A stretch of 64,000 bases of DNA from the NCBI GenBank assembly GCA_026122235.1, contig JAOCZM010000237.1:3906001-3970000 (forward strand). The letters are read 5' to 3'. The notes beneath the pieces were generated by a model. It saw only the letters and a program-made list of their open reading frames with translations. It did not search any database and had not been told where the DNA came from. The position numbers and the translations under genes are program-made. Of this stretch, positions 1 to 13,000 are shown in pieces (the stretch's first letter is position 1; each line of letters begins with the position of its first letter). The stretch comes from Vinca minor. Taxonomy: Eukaryota > Streptophyta > Magnoliopsida > Gentianales > Apocynaceae.

Positions 1-6
1 AAACCT

Positions 7-92
<86 letters not shown>

Positions 93-110
93 AGTGTGTG
101 TTGTGTGTAA
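1..110. repeat. compound CA/TA/TG microsatellite
   Basis: A CA run (about 7-32) passes directly into a TA run (to about 89) and then TG-rich DNA. The CA and TG ends can pair around the TA core, so the whole tract could form a hairpin. It lies about 150 bases upstream of the TATA box of the first gene. Confidence 0.95.
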
Positions 111-246
111 GAATAGGATTTAACAAAAATAATGAAAATTTGACTTTTGGAAAAGAATGATTACCCTTTCCACATACTTTATCTTTAATAATTTCTGACC
201 CTATGAAATCCCTAGTAAAATTTGGCAATGTGGTCCATTTTCCCTC

Positions 247-253
247 TATATAA
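247..253 (+). promoter_or_regulatory. TATA box of the basic secretory protein gene
   Basis: TATATAA lies 70 bases before the ATG at 323, leaving room for a 5' leader of about 40 bases. Spacing and sequence fit a plant TATA promoter. Confidence 0.7.
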
Positions 254-322
254 GAAGCAACAAGTCCATAAGCAAAACACACACTCACATTCAAAATACA
301 AAAGCAGCATAAACGTAGAACA

Positions 323-1024
323 ATGGCTCAAACATCTATCTTCTTCTCCTGTTTAGTAATCCTACTAGTAGCCATTCAAGGATGCTATGCAGTTGACTAT
401 GCCGTTGTCAACAGAGCGGCAAACACCCCCGGTGGCACCCGGTTCAACCGGGACATCGGAGCTCTATACAGCAGGCAAACAATGGACTCAGCTACAAATT
501 TCATATGGAGGATCTTCCAACAGACCACAGCCGCTGATCGGAAAAATGTTCCGAAAGTGACCATGTTCGTCGATGACATGGACGGAGTTGCATACGCCGT
601 CAACGGTGAGATTCACGTAAGCGCCCGGTACATTCGAGGGTACTCCGGCGATGTGAAAAGAGAGATAACTGGGGTTCTGTATCATGAAATGGTGCATATT
701 TGGCAGTGGAATGGAAATGGACAAGCTCCTGGAGGACTTATAGAAGGCATTGCAGATTATGTGAGGCTAAAAGCTGGTTATGCACCGAGTCACTGGGTTA
801 AACCGGGGCAGGGTAACCGGTGGGATCAAGGATACGACATCACCGCTCATTTTCTGGACTACTGTAACAGTCTCAGAAGTGGATTTGTTGCACAGCTCAA
901 CAAGAAGATGAGAAATGGTTATAGTAACAATTACTTTGTTGAGCTTCTGGGAAAGAATGTTGATCAACTCTGGAGGGACTACAAAGCTAAATTTAACATA
1001 CTTCCTAATTATGCATTGAAATGA
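323..1024 (+). CDS. plant basic secretory protein (BSP / PR-17 type)
   Basis: Single-exon gene of 233 residues, the usual size for this family. Residues 1-23 are a hydrophobic signal peptide ending at a small-residue site (CYA), so the product is expected in the apoplast. Residues 121-125 read HEMVH, the HExxH zinc-metalloprotease-like signature typical of BSP proteins, followed by WQWNG and, about 12 residues later, an EGIADYVRL segment that supplies the third metal-ligand region. Family members such as tobacco NtPRp27 are induced by pathogens and stress; proteolytic activity is inferred for the family, not shown here. A TATA box lies at 247-253 and a poly(A) signal AATAAA at 1074-1079. No frameshift or missing motif is seen. 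Confidence 0.93.
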   Translation: MAQTSIFFSCLVILLVAIQGCYAVDYAVVNRAANTPGGTRFNRDIGALYSRQTMDSATNFIWRIFQQTTAADRKNVPKVTMFVDDMDGVAYAVNGEIHVSARYIRGYSGDVKREITGVLYHEMVHIWQWNGNGQAPGGLIEGIADYVRLKAGYAPSHWVKPGQGNRWDQGYDITAHFLDYCNSLRSGFVAQLNKKMRNGYSNNYFVELLGKNVDQLWRDYKAKFNILPNYALK

Positions 1025-1079
1025 AGAATCATATGTTATAAATATTGTAATCATGTATACATGAATTATTACCAATAAA

Positions 1080-1611
1080 AAGAGAATGATGTCTCCCGTG
1101 TGTACTATTGATATAGCTTCTTATAACTGCAGCAGAATTTTTTCTTTTTTCTTTTCATAACCTAGAAAATCACACACCGAGAGCCAGACACAACGGTGCA
1201 CATAAGGGGAGTAAACACGACATACGTGGACCCTACCAATTTTTCTTTCATCAGAAAAGGCTAGTGTATTAAACATTCATCATCTACATCCAAGTCATGA
1301 AGGCTGCATTTTCATACATATGAATTTCTACTGAAAAAATACTCAGATAATCTTGTTCCATATTTCCCACACAAAATAAAAATAAAAATAGAGAAACAAA
1401 CCTCGTTCCCTATCAAAATCAAACTTATTATCTGAATTTCAATTACATACGGGAAATCAGCAAAACAAGCAATTTAAGTATAGGTCAAATGACAATGAAA
1501 GAGTAAAGATTTGCCATCAAGTGAGGAAAAATAACTAGGAGACAAGGGCAAGTAACATACTACTGGGCTTCAATAAATGCCATGTATACTATAAGTTTTA
1601 CTGCGAGTTTC
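1080..1611. other. short intergenic spacer between convergent genes
   Basis: This holds the 3' flank of the secretory protein gene and the 3' UTR of the methylthioribose kinase gene, which point toward each other. I see no ORF, repeat or RNA gene in it. Confidence 0.6.
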
Positions 1612-4600
1612 TTATGGTTGAGGTTGCTGAACGGCAGAAACAACTTCATCGATGCTCTGGAATTTACGCCTTTCCTTCAGAAGCATCTTTGCAAAGTTGA
1701 GAGCTTGCCTCTCACAATCAGCTCGTTTCGCAGGTTCAGTGATTGATTCGAAATCTTCAACATGTGCCACCCCAACAATCCTCCTGTAAAGCAAAGGAGA
1801 GAGACAGAGAAAATTAACCACTAAAGATTAGCTTCCTGGATATTAGCACAATAAGGTTTTAAGGATGATCTGGATGACATAGTTTGATAAATGATAGCAA
1901 AACATCTAATCTTCATTATTGCAAAGACAAATTCACGATGTTATGAACTGAAGATGGTTATCTTTAAATATTGATTATTCACAACTAAATAAGTAGTTGA
2001 TTTCCTAACCTTATCATTTTTGCAGCACCAAATCCAAGAGTGTCATGGAACAGATCTTTCATGTATTTCTGCTTTACCATCAGATGGACTTCTTCATTAT
2101 TGTATATTTCTGGGAGATATGCTTCACCAGGCCCGTCCTTGTTCTCATCCCAAAGGGCAGTAAACTTTTGGTTAAAAAGGTTCCAAGTCTCAGCTATAGT
2201 CTTCAAAATCCATTCTTTATACGACTGTATACGATAAAGATGTTAAGCTATTTACACAAAAAATAGAAGATGAGTTATTTGTATGTGCTGGATTTGTCAA
2301 CACATGCATGAAAATAAACGCATTAAAAGAGTTATTTTTCACGAAAATACATATCCAGCCAGACCACGTCTCTCACAAAAGCATATCGGCTCTGGTTCCA
2401 TCTAATAGAAAATTACACCAAATATCACTCGATTACCTAATATCTATCTTGCATGCACGACAATTCAGATTTCAGTTGTTAATCGATTTCATTCAAATTT
2501 TGATTTTTTTTCTAGCATTAATACTAGATAACACAATACGAATACCATAGCGATTCCTTGCTTCCAAAGAGCTTGCTCCTTTACAGTTTTCACAGACCAG
2601 ACAATAAAAGAGACAACTTTAGTATTAATTGATACATTCACAGCGTCATTAATGCGGATGAAGTATTTGCATCAAGTGGAGAAGATTATGTAATCATGAA
2701 ACTAACAATCCAAAGCATCAAAGAAAAACACAGAAAATGGGTATCTGGACATGCCTTTCTGTCATCTGCATGTCCATCTTGGGCAAAGTAGGCCAACATT
2801 AAGTTTCCGGTGAAGGCTCCAATATCAAATCCCATTGGCCCATAGAAGGCAAACTCTGGATCTATAACTTGAGTTGAATTTGGTGTAACCATAACAGAAC
2901 CAGTATGGAGATCACCATGTATAAGAGCTTGGGTTCTCTCACAAAATCTGCAATGCATATGACGGCTGGTCAAATTGAATCATTCAATTTTCTTATGATT
3001 CAAGAAAATGGGGATTCTTTAAGATATTTTCTGAAAACAAGAAACTAGAATAATTATCAAAGTACGTTGATTTCAGCCCGGCAACTTCAAGCTTCAAGAG
3101 GTTGTCTTCTCGAACTGCCTTCACATCTTCATCAAGATAAGGAGATGTGTTACGGTTATACTGTGACACTTTATAGGGGTCAGAAAAGACAACTTGCTCA
3201 GTCAATCTGCACAGCTCCACGTTCCCACAAAATTCAGTCACTGGATAAAACATAGACATATAAACAAATCAGAGATATTCCAATCATGTTTATGTAGTGA
3301 GTAACCTAATGTTTCAAAGTAAAACTGTACATTATTTTTACACCACCTAGAAGATAAGACATATTATGATATTACCTGCTCGTTTGTGTTCCGTTGTGGT
3401 AAGATAAAGAAGAGATGTGTAGAACAGAGTTTTGGCCATGTAGTCTGATATGTGTTCAGCAAGAAATGGATACTCGGTTCCAGCAATCAAACCTTTTCTT
3501 AAGATTATATGAGGAGGCTCAATGTATCGCATGCCAATCAAGCACATTGTGCGGTCAAAATGATAAACTTCAGGAACATGATCAGGGCACAAGCGACCAT
3601 GCTCTCTTAAAGCCCTAACTTCAAAATATGCACGTTCCTTTGCCATTGGCCATGATTCCCCAATACAACGAATATACGGAAGAGCCTGCCAATTATGCAA
3701 GCAATAAATTTAAAATGGTTAAACATGATTCCCTACCCAAGAAACTTAAAAGTTCAAGAAATTTTTTTCAGAAGCTAATACATATTACCTAAAAGAATGA
3801 TTTTTTGAAACAATCAAGTCATTCCAAATGCACAATCAAATGTTGAGGAATACGAACTCGTTAAGGAGGGCTGCCATGGCCCCGCCTTTTACTTCCAATA
3901 ATTTTACTCCAGCCCTTAACACTTTACCAATATAATCTTCAAAAACATTTTCTTAGCCCCTCGTAAATTTAAAATGTTGTTAGAATTTCCACAGTATATC
4001 ATCTTTTATTATAATTTGGGCCCCTTAATAAAGGGTTTCTAGCTAATCAAGAAGGTCGTGCTTGGCGCAATAGTCAAGTTTATATCCGCTAGGTCAAGGG
4101 TTCGAACCCGGAAACAGCCTCTCTATAAAAAAATAAAGGTAAGACTGCGTACATCGGGGCCTTCCCCAGACCCTCCTGATGCGGGAGCCTTGTGCACTGG
4201 GTACGACCTTTTGGGCCCCTTAATAAAGGGTTTCTAGCTTTGTCCTTGAAGATATGCCCAAGAAGAAGTACAAAAGTAAGAAAACAAAAGTTCCCAGCTT
4301 GTAAAGAATCTAACTTTAGGCATCAAGTTCATAAATTTACATGATTAAATTAATTTTTCCAGACATATAGAACAAATTAATCAGAGTTTATAAGATCAAA
4401 AGCGGCAAATACACCGATTTCGTCCTGAAAGATATTCTAAATTATGGTTCTTGTCCTTTTAGTATTTTTTTTTGTTTTTAAATCCAACATGTTTTTTTTA
4501 CCTGCCGTTATTGTCCTTCCGTCCCATTTTCTGTTAAAAAATCGTCAAGACAGTCATGTGCCTCACACGTGAGACACTTTTTAAGGGTATTTCGGACATT

Positions 4601-6526
4601 TCAAAACAATTATCACCAAAAAAACTTGAGTACTCAATTGTTAAAAAAAATTAACTATGAATACTCAATTTAATTTATCCAAAAAAACTTCTTCTTCTTC
4701 ACTAAATTCTCAGTAATCTCCCCACCATCTCCGGTGAGCTTCTTCCCCAAAATTAACCATCTCCGGCAAGCTCCATCACCAATACATCACTCCAAATTTC
4801 CAAGAAATCCTTAACTAGCTACTAATATTCCCCTATGATATCACAAAAGAATAAAACCCATTTCGATTTTTATGATTTTTATCCCTCTCAACCTTTTCTT
4901 TACCTGTTTCCTATTTACCTTTTTTGGTGTTCAATCTTCCCTGAAACGCACCTTTAGTTACCTCAATGAAGTGTCCGCTTTTGTATCATGATGTATTAGC
5001 AAATGGATAAAATGGACCCTTTTTTCTTATTAGAACAAGTAAAAGAAAAGAGGAATTAAGAACCCCCATTACAAATCTTATTCATCGAACATCAGGAACC
5101 TCAATGGAATTAAGAAGACAAGAACAGCATAACCCATTACAAATCTTACAAATTAACAAAAAATTCTTCAAACCAATAAAAGCAATTAGAATTCAAGAAT
5201 GCTGTTCATCTCCGGCGATGAAGATAAGAGTGGTGGTGGTGGTTGGCGGTGGTGGTGGTTGGCGTTGAAGTACCTGACCACCAACGACGGCGATAGAAGG
5301 CAAGCATCCCAAAGAGTAGGCAAAGCGCTTTCTTCTCCATAATCACCTAAGGCAGTACAAGCTTTCTGTAATGAGTAATCTATTCACTAATTGAATCAAG
5401 TTCTCCATTGTACAATACCAGTACACTTAATATTCTTCTTCTTCTGATGATGAAATTATTATCAGCAAGTTGACTCGGTCCTAAATTGCCACCAGTGACA
5501 ACCGATTCCGATTCAAAATCACTGCCGGAAATCTCCTCTCCGATCTTCTTCACCGATCGATTTGTATAGCTGAATCTCACTGTTTTTAGCAACTTCTATA
5601 TTGATTTTCGAAGTTTTTTTTTTTATGTGTGGAAGTTGGCAAATAAAAAATTTGAAGATTAAATTTTGAATAAAAAAGGGTTGTTTCTTATTTGAATAAA
5701 AAATTTGATCTTTTTTTGGGATTAAATTTAATTATCTTCATGTTAAAAATGAGGCAACTTTATAAGGGTTGTCTTATAAGAAAAACCTTTTTCTTTTGTT
5801 TCTTCTTTTGGAGTTTTTGAAGATTCACACTCATAAACCAGATCTTTGCTTACTTTTTTGGAGAACAGAAAAATTAAGAAGGAAAAAAAAAAGTTTCCTT
5901 TTTTATGGTACAAAAATTCAATTGAGTGAAGAAGAAGAAGCTCACCGGAGATGGTGGGGAGATTACCGGAGGATTTAGTGAAGAAGAAGAAGTTTTTTTG
6001 GATAAATTAAATTGAGTATTCATAGTTAATTTTTTTAACAATTGAGTACTCAAGTTTTTTTGGTGATAATTGTTTTGAAATGTCCGAAATACCCTTAAAA
6101 AGTGTCTCACGTGTGAGGCACATGACTGTCTTGACGATTTTTTAACAGAAAATAGGACGGAAGGACAATAACGGCAGGTAAAAAAAACATGTTGGATTTA
6201 AAAACAAAAAAAAATACTAAAAGGACAAGAACCATAATTTAGAATATCTTTTAGGACGAAATCGGTGTATTTGCCGATCAAAAGCATACTAAATCCCAAA
6301 ACAAACAAAAAAATTGGTGGGGAAGGAAATGGACCTGTTTGAGGACAAAAGAGCCAGAGGGGCAAATAACAATGTAAACAAAATTAAGATTGCCATCACC
6401 AACTTCTTTAATTTCCAATTGATTAAATTGATTGCCCAGCTTTTGCGACAGAGAAGGGGTGGCCTTAATGTACTCAATCAAAGACTTGTCGTCCAACGGC
6501 CGAAACCCATCATCTGATGCCGCCAT
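1612..6526 (-). CDS. MTK: 5-methylthioribose kinase, six exons
   Basis: The enzyme phosphorylates 5-methylthioribose with ATP in the cytosolic methionine salvage (Yang) cycle, which recycles methylthioadenosine from ethylene, nicotianamine and polyamine synthesis. Exons on the minus strand: 6526-6335, 3685-3376, 3240-3066, 2947-2755, 2224-2010, 1783-1612; together 418 codons, normal for plant MTK, with all phases closing. Visible motifs: glycine-rich nucleotide loop GDGNLNFVY near residue 45, catalytic HGDLH (D238) and metal-binding DPE (D255-E257) of the aminoglycoside-phosphotransferase-like fold, and the conserved FGAAKMIRRIVGVAHVEDF near the C terminus across the last junction. Intron 4 fits only with a GC donor (2754-2753), because a GT donor puts a stop in exon 5. 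Intron 1 is 2.65 kb and carries a SINE and a Mutator-like element. Confidence 0.95.
4045..4209 (+). mobile_element. Au-type tRNA-derived SINE in MTK intron 1
   Basis: The head has pol III boxes (A-like near 4060-4080, B box GGTTCGAACCC near 4098-4108). The body has the Au-SINE phrases TGCGTACATCGGG, CCTTCCCCAGACCC and GGGAGCCTTGTGCACTGGG, ending in a short T run. A 30-bp direct repeat flanks it (4015-4044 and 4210-4239), a perfect target-site duplication. The element is antisense to the host gene. Confidence 0.88.
4403..6276. mobile_element. non-autonomous Mutator-like element with ~350-bp inverted repeats
   Basis: The two ends are inverted copies for roughly 350 bp: the left arm from 4403 (CGGCAAATACACCGATTTCG) to about 4740 matches the complement of about 5940-6276 with few mismatches. 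The flanking repeat GATCAAAAGC (4394-4403 and 6276-6285) gives an 8-10 bp target duplication, depending on where the end bases are assigned; with such long arms a 9-bp Mutator-type duplication is the best reading, though an 8-bp hAT-type one cannot be excluded. The interior (4740-5930) has GGTGGT-rich DNA and only short ORFs, none recognisable as a transposase. It sits in MTK intron 1. Confidence 0.85.
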
Positions 6527-9029
6527 TGGTGAACAACGTTGTTAAATTCCGAAATGAATGGACGAGGAGGAGGAAAGATTAAGATTCTTTTGACGGCGTG
6601 AAGAATGCTCTTTCTGGCAAATTTCAGCTCTTTTTCTTTTTTAGTCAGTATCCGATACTGAGAGAGTGACGGTGCTCTTTGTGGGTGTTAAAGAGAATGG
6701 GGAAATTCGTTGAACCTGGACAATATTCCAAATCCGTCCCTTCAATGTCTTTTCTTTTGATTAATTTTCATATGCACCATTGTAATAGAGTGGCGATACT
6801 GCCAGAGCTATTCTCATCCTGCCAAAGCAAAACTTATGCAATTGACAATTTTATCCTTCCTTAATCCTTATTTAACCATTACCTTCTCGGTCACTAAAAG
6901 AAAATCTTTGTTTCTATCTTCATCAATACAATCAACATTTAATACTAAATTCTCTCATCTGTGTACCTCATGCTTCTTCCTCTTCAATAGTTCAATAGCG
7001 TAATCTTTCCTACTTATGTGATACAATGATTTCTTCTCTTTCCATTGTGAATTGATTATGAGTGATACAAAAAAACAAATTGCTTTCTAAATATACTTTT
7101 CAGATCAGGAAGAAAAATTTACAAAAAACATTTTTTTTATTATTAAAAAAAATTGTCTACTTCAAACCAATCCATTTATTAATATGTCCAACAAGGAATG
7201 CATGTCAGTGCACCATTTATTTAAACCCAAGTTGTACTTTCCCCAATTTTACCTTTCCATATCATAAAAACGTTTCCAATTGGAATAATTGTGTTGGAGT
7301 TCTGCCAGAGCCGGCAGAGATCTACCATTAAAAAGTGTTCCCTGCCGTTTTAATTAAAGGAATTGAGAATGAGTTTTGATTACTTTTGGTTATGGACTGA
7401 AGCAGGGTTTTGATTAATTCTGGTGAGGGTTGCATAATAGGAAAAAGAAGAAAAGCAATATGATTTTTTTAACAGAGATCATTGCATTTATTCTTTAAGT
7501 TTATCTCAGATGCATTAGAGTTTTAGAACCGAGATGAAGAAGATAACATAGTTTTAATGGTGGAAGGAAAGATAGAGTTGATTGAGGATAATAGATATAT
7601 ACAAGAAATAGTAGTCTCACGTTTTTAATGGGAAGGGAGAAAATGAAATGGCAATGGTTGACTAAATGAGGACAAAACCATCAATTGCATAAGTTTTGCT
7701 CTTGCAGGATGGGAAGAACTTTGGCAGTATCATCATCCATTGTATTAGTGTAATCCAAATTTACCCGTATTATTTGAGATATATATATATATATATATAA
7801 ATTTGGGTTGAATAGTTTATTAAGTAATGATTCATAATAGAAAAAATATTTTCTCATTTTTTTTTCTAATTCCAATTCAATAAATTATCTTTGAGTTATA
7901 AATATATCATATCAAACACCGACAAACATTCCACCACAATCGAACGCTAGACGATCACCCTCAGCTGCCGAATTCAGGCACCACCGTCGACCACCTCCGA
8001 TCGCCAAAGTCCAATGATACTGACCAACTCTGGTCGCCAGAATTCTTCAATAGAATTTGAAATGAATTCCATATTAATCTTAGAAATTTACCCATAAAGG
8101 AATTCAATTATTTGGAATTAAAATTTCTTATAATTCCAATATTCATAATTCTATAGAATTAAAAAAAAATATTAGAACTATAATTCTATGAAATAGTATA
8201 AAATTGGAATTTCAATTCCAATAAAAACACACCCTAACATTTTTCTTTCTCCCTTTCCTTGGTAGAGTTGGAGTTCTTCAAGAAAAATGAGTACATTGTT
8301 AAAGAGAGTATTAAATTATGTCTATGTAAAGGGAAAAGAAATCTACCCTTTTAGGGTTCAGCACCTGCAAAACACTGTAATAGCCATATGATTGATTGGG
8401 TTGAGATCCAACGGCCAGGAAAACGGGCGGCCTTGAGTTCCAAAAAAATGCGCGCCACACTGGATCAACCCAACTCTAAACCCAAGAACAATATTGTTCG
8501 TCTTCTTCTTCCACAATTCTTTCAAGTTTAATGGCGATTAACCCACGTACCACGGAATCAACCTTTCACCTTCCTTAATAACTATTATCCATTAAACGCC
8601 GCACACGTTCTCCACCATTAATCAATCACATAATTTTAGAATCATATAAAACGAAGAATGAACACGAATTTGAGTTAAAAATTGCAAAACCTAGAAAAGC
8701 TTAAAACGATTTTCCAATATCATAATAGTTTCCACGTTCATCCTCCTTTTTTGATCGGTTGTTCTTGGTGTGTTTTCTTTTGATAAGGATAAGGCCAAAA
8801 AAATTTGAAGAAAATTGAGTTTTAATTATTAATTTTTTGTTTGTGGTGGTTGGAAAGTGATGTTTACCAGTGGTGGTAGTGGAGGAGTAGGCTAATAGCT
8901 ATTAGATATGATGTTTACAATTTTAATCATTAACAGTTGTGAAGTTTATTAACAATTTTAATGTTATTATGCCATTATCTCTGCTAACAACACAGCATGA
9001 CAAATAAGCACTTCTCTGCTAACAATAAA

Positions 9030-9235
9030 ATTTATAATAGTTATTAGCTTGATATATAATAGCTATAAGACAAATTAATAATAATTAACAATTTCATAAT
9101 AGTATAAGATAAATTCATATTAGCTATTAGCTTTGCCTATAATAGCTATAAGACAAATTCATAATCGCTAACATATTCATAATAGCTATTAGTTTTGCAT
9201 ATAATAACTATAAGACAATTCACAATCACTGTAAC
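9030..9235. repeat. degenerate AT-rich minisatellite
   Basis: The phrase ATAATAGCTATAAGACAAATTCATAAT recurs here in shortened and diverged forms about four times, interleaved with TATTAGCT variants, at spacings of 40-70 bases. The copies are irregular. Confidence 0.6.
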
Positions 9236-9429
9236 CAATCTACGATTTAAAATATTATAATTAAGATTATACAACTGGAATGAATTGATTTACAAGTTCA
9301 TAATTACAGAATTTTTTTCTGCTTCCTCTGTCTTCAATAAAAAGCTTTTTTTTTCTCTTTTATTTTGATGAAATTTGCAATAATCTTTTCATCATCTTTG
9401 GTGGAGAAAATTAAGGAATTTGAAAAAAT

Positions 9430-9565
9430 CCCAATATAAGATGGAGAAATTTTGGAGATTATGGAAATATCTAAAAGATATTGGAGACATTTTGGAGATT
9501 GTGTAAATATTACAAATAAATGGGAGAATTTTTAGAGATTTGGTAAATATCCACAAGATATGATT
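9430..9565. repeat. three-copy tandem repeat, period about 45 bp
   Basis: Three successive diverged units contain GGAGA, TTTTGGAGATT or TTTAGAGATT, and GTAAATAT-like steps. The region lies about 500 bases upstream of the lipase gene. Confidence 0.65.
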
Positions 9566-10036
9566 GAAATTGTGGAAAGAAGTCGAAATTAATGAGAGAA
9601 AATCACGATTAATGGGGGGAAATTAAGGAAGCAGCAATATTGAAGTCCACTAATTCAGTGTGGATGGCTTCATTGACAAACAAATGACTATTAGTCATTG
9701 AATCTAATTGTCTCTAATCCAGCGAATATAAATTTGTTCAGCTGAAAATGGTCAATTTCAGCACGGTAGCCAAATGGCCTTTTCGCTAATGTCCTTTCTT
9801 TTGGCTAAATATATAATAAAAAAAATCATTATTGCACGTGCTACACACATGTTTAAGGTGTTTTAACGCGCCGCGACGGAGCGTAGACTGAGCTTTTGTG
9901 CTTTGCTAACGAACCCGTTGGTACACGTACGGGACAACTATCCTTTTTTCTAGAGACCTTCGGCCACTCTCTGCCAAACCAGTTGGCCGTTGGCAGTTGC
10001 TGCTCTCTCCAGTTGCTGCTCTCCTTTCCCGCCAAC

Positions 10037-13000
10037 ATGCGACGGCGGTTGGTGGTTACGGCTTTGTTTACTATATTTGCCTTCTCATTTGCCGACGAAT
10101 TCGCCGGTGGTTCTAATTTTCGCCGCTGCAAGCCACGTCCTACTAGTCTTTGCGCTCACCTAATTGAACCAGCTGGTTATCCCTGCACCGAACACATCGT
10201 AATCTTCTAAGTTAGAAATCCTGATTATCGAATTACTTTTTTGGTGAATTTTTGGATAATGATATTGTAGTAGGGTTGAGTTTACTTTTGAATATGTATT
10301 TGGATCGGTTTTTGGTTTGATTATGTATTTGGATTGGATTTTAATTTGTGAATGTCTGTCTTGGAGTTCGGAAAATGAATTATTTGTGAGAGAAGTTGTG
10401 AGACTTAGAATTTGTGTGGATAATGATCCAAATGCATATTTGCTGATTTTTATGCTTGTGTGTTAATTTAACTTATCGTCTGATGAATTTAGAAATCCTG
10501 ATTATCGAAATACTTTTTTTGAATTTTGATAATGATAGTGTAGCTGGGTGAGTTGATTTTTGATTATGCATATGGATTGGATTTTAATTTGAGAATTTCC
10601 GTCTCGGAGTTGGAAAAGCAAACTGTTTACGATGAGAAGATTTGAGACTCAATTTGAGAATTTTGTATCAGAATTTGTGTGGACAATGAATCCAAATGCA
10701 TATTTGCTGATCCTTTTACTCCTTGTGTTAGTTGAGCTTATTGTTTGATGAATATTTGCAGGCACAGACGAAAGATGGTTACTTACTTGCACTTCAACGC
10801 GTATCGGCTCGCTATGGTTCTCTTAGAGGGCCAACCGGTCCTCCGGTGCTGCTTATTCATGGACTAATGATGGTAATTTCTCTTATAATGATCTGGTTAC
10901 GTTGATGATACATGTCTTTCTCCACAGATGGGGAAAGCATGTATATAAGCAACAAAAGGTAGGAATGGTGCTTTTCTGGATTGAACTACACTTTATGAAC
11001 ACAAAGTAAATTAGAAGGATCTCATAAAGTAGCAATCGATGTAACACACAAATATGTGAATTATAGATTTTAACTTTTGTTAACTTTTTAAGTATCCACA
11101 GCTGCTTATCTATTATATCAAAAGTTGAGTATTCATGTTTCTAATAAGAAATATGTATTTGGAAACCAGGCATTTGTTGCTAAAGCTTCACATATAATAT
11201 GGAAACGTATTCTCAAACTCAAAGGATTAGAGAACCATTAAGAATACGATATTATTTCTTAAAGGAAAGCCATGAACGTTATGATAACATCAACCCGAGG
11301 ATGATTAGAGACATAGACGAAAGGTAAATTTTACATAATCTTTTAGGGGGCAAGAGGTAAATTTTGCTAATAATCTTCCTAGATTTAAAAAAATTAATAA
11401 GGGGTAAAAGTGCAGTTGTCAAAGGTAGCTTCAGTTTCCTCATATTATGATGGCTATGTAGCTTAACTTCCAGGTATGTTATGATAATTCATTTGTGGAG
11501 TGGCAATTAAGTGCATCATCTTTCCGGTCAACTATAGGCACCTATTTAAGGTATGGTGGAGGGATATTTCTTCTGAATATAAATATCAGATATACACGGC
11601 GAGGCCAAGTATAGGGCCTTCCTGAGTCCTGCTCTAGCGCTGTATGGGTAAATGGCCTGGAGTGAGTCTTCACCTTCTAAGCTAGCCTAAATCAGTCATT
11701 TATCATGGGAGGCTGTATTACAGGAATACATCCCATGTATGTCATCAGGAAATGTTATTGGCACATCCGAACTGACCTTGTGGATGACAGACAAAATTGA
11801 CCTTGCATGAGATATGAAATCTTTTGGTATGAACAATGCTGTTAAGATTACAAGTAGCCACTGCAAAGGAGTTCTACCTTGCTAGATTGTGTCTCAAACA
11901 AAGGTTCTTTAGTATGGAGATCCATCTCCTAGGACTCTATTCTGACTTACCATCATAACAGAAACTGTTTCTTCACTATTTTTAATTTTTCAGCACGTTC
12001 TTTGCCACTCTATTTCTTCAGCTATTTACCTCGTTCATTTGTGCATTTCACAAATTTTCTGGTTCACATGGCCCGATTCTACGTCTTAATTGCTCACATA
12101 TTTCTTCAACAATAATGTTTATCACCAGCAAGAACACTAGTTTCCTTTTCTCATCTTGTGGTCATGTTGAACTGTGGTGATTACATTATCATGTCACAAA
12201 TAAAAAATATGACCTTTGATCTCAAGTACACTTTTCCTCAGAGTATCTTTTATTTACAATTTGCACTGTTTAAATAAATGAACAGTCAGGTGATGCATGG
12301 TTCCTGGACTCTCCAAATCAATCATTAGGATTTATCCTCGCCGATTATGGTTTTGATGTTTGGGCTGGAAATGTGCGTGGGACACACTGGAGTCGTGGGC
12401 ATGTTCATCTTTCAGATAAAGATAAGGTCTGATAGCTTCTTTTCGTTTCTTTCAGTTCTGAAGATATACATGCATCAGGAGCAAAGCAGCTTGTTTAGAG
12501 CCTTGCATGTTATTATTCTGCATATAGCATATATTTTATTTCTTCAATTTGGATGGCCTGGAAGTATTAAACTCTTGTTATTGAAAACAAATAAAAGTCC
12601 ATCCATGGGAGTTCACTTGATAAAATGGCCGTTGATTATGGAACTCTTGATCTACAGAAAGTGAAGCTTATCTCATTCTGTTTGCAACGGAGATAGAAAT
12701 TACGCAGTTCAATGCCCTTATTCCCTGCCTAATGTCTGATAATTGTCTCTTCACTTTTTTATCTTCAGGAATTCTGGAATTGGAGTTGGCAGGAACTGGC
12801 TTTATATGACTTTCCCGCAATGGCAAGCTACATATCAAATATTACGAATTCAAAAATATTTGTAGTTGGACATTCGCAGGTCTTCAGCCTTACTGGAGCC
12901 CCATATTTTCTTTTCATATTTTATCTCATGGACTCTTTCTTCCAAGTCTTTACTACTTTTGTGATTTCTTTTTGTAGGGCACAATAATGTCCCTTGCTGC

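Larger units (their letters stand above)
6527..10036. other. intergenic region between divergent MTK and lipase genes
   Basis: About 3.5 kb holding both promoters. It is AT-rich, with a TA microsatellite at 7781-7799, an AATTCC/GGAATT-rich foldback near 8050-8230 that resembles a decayed MITE, and two local repeat tracts listed separately. No convincing gene is visible. Confidence 0.55.

Noticed and set aside
4090..4110. tRNA-like B boxes here and near 27545, 40780 and 63500 as tRNA genes
   Set aside because: No cloverleaf or anticodon arm; each is the head of a SINE with target duplication or A tail.
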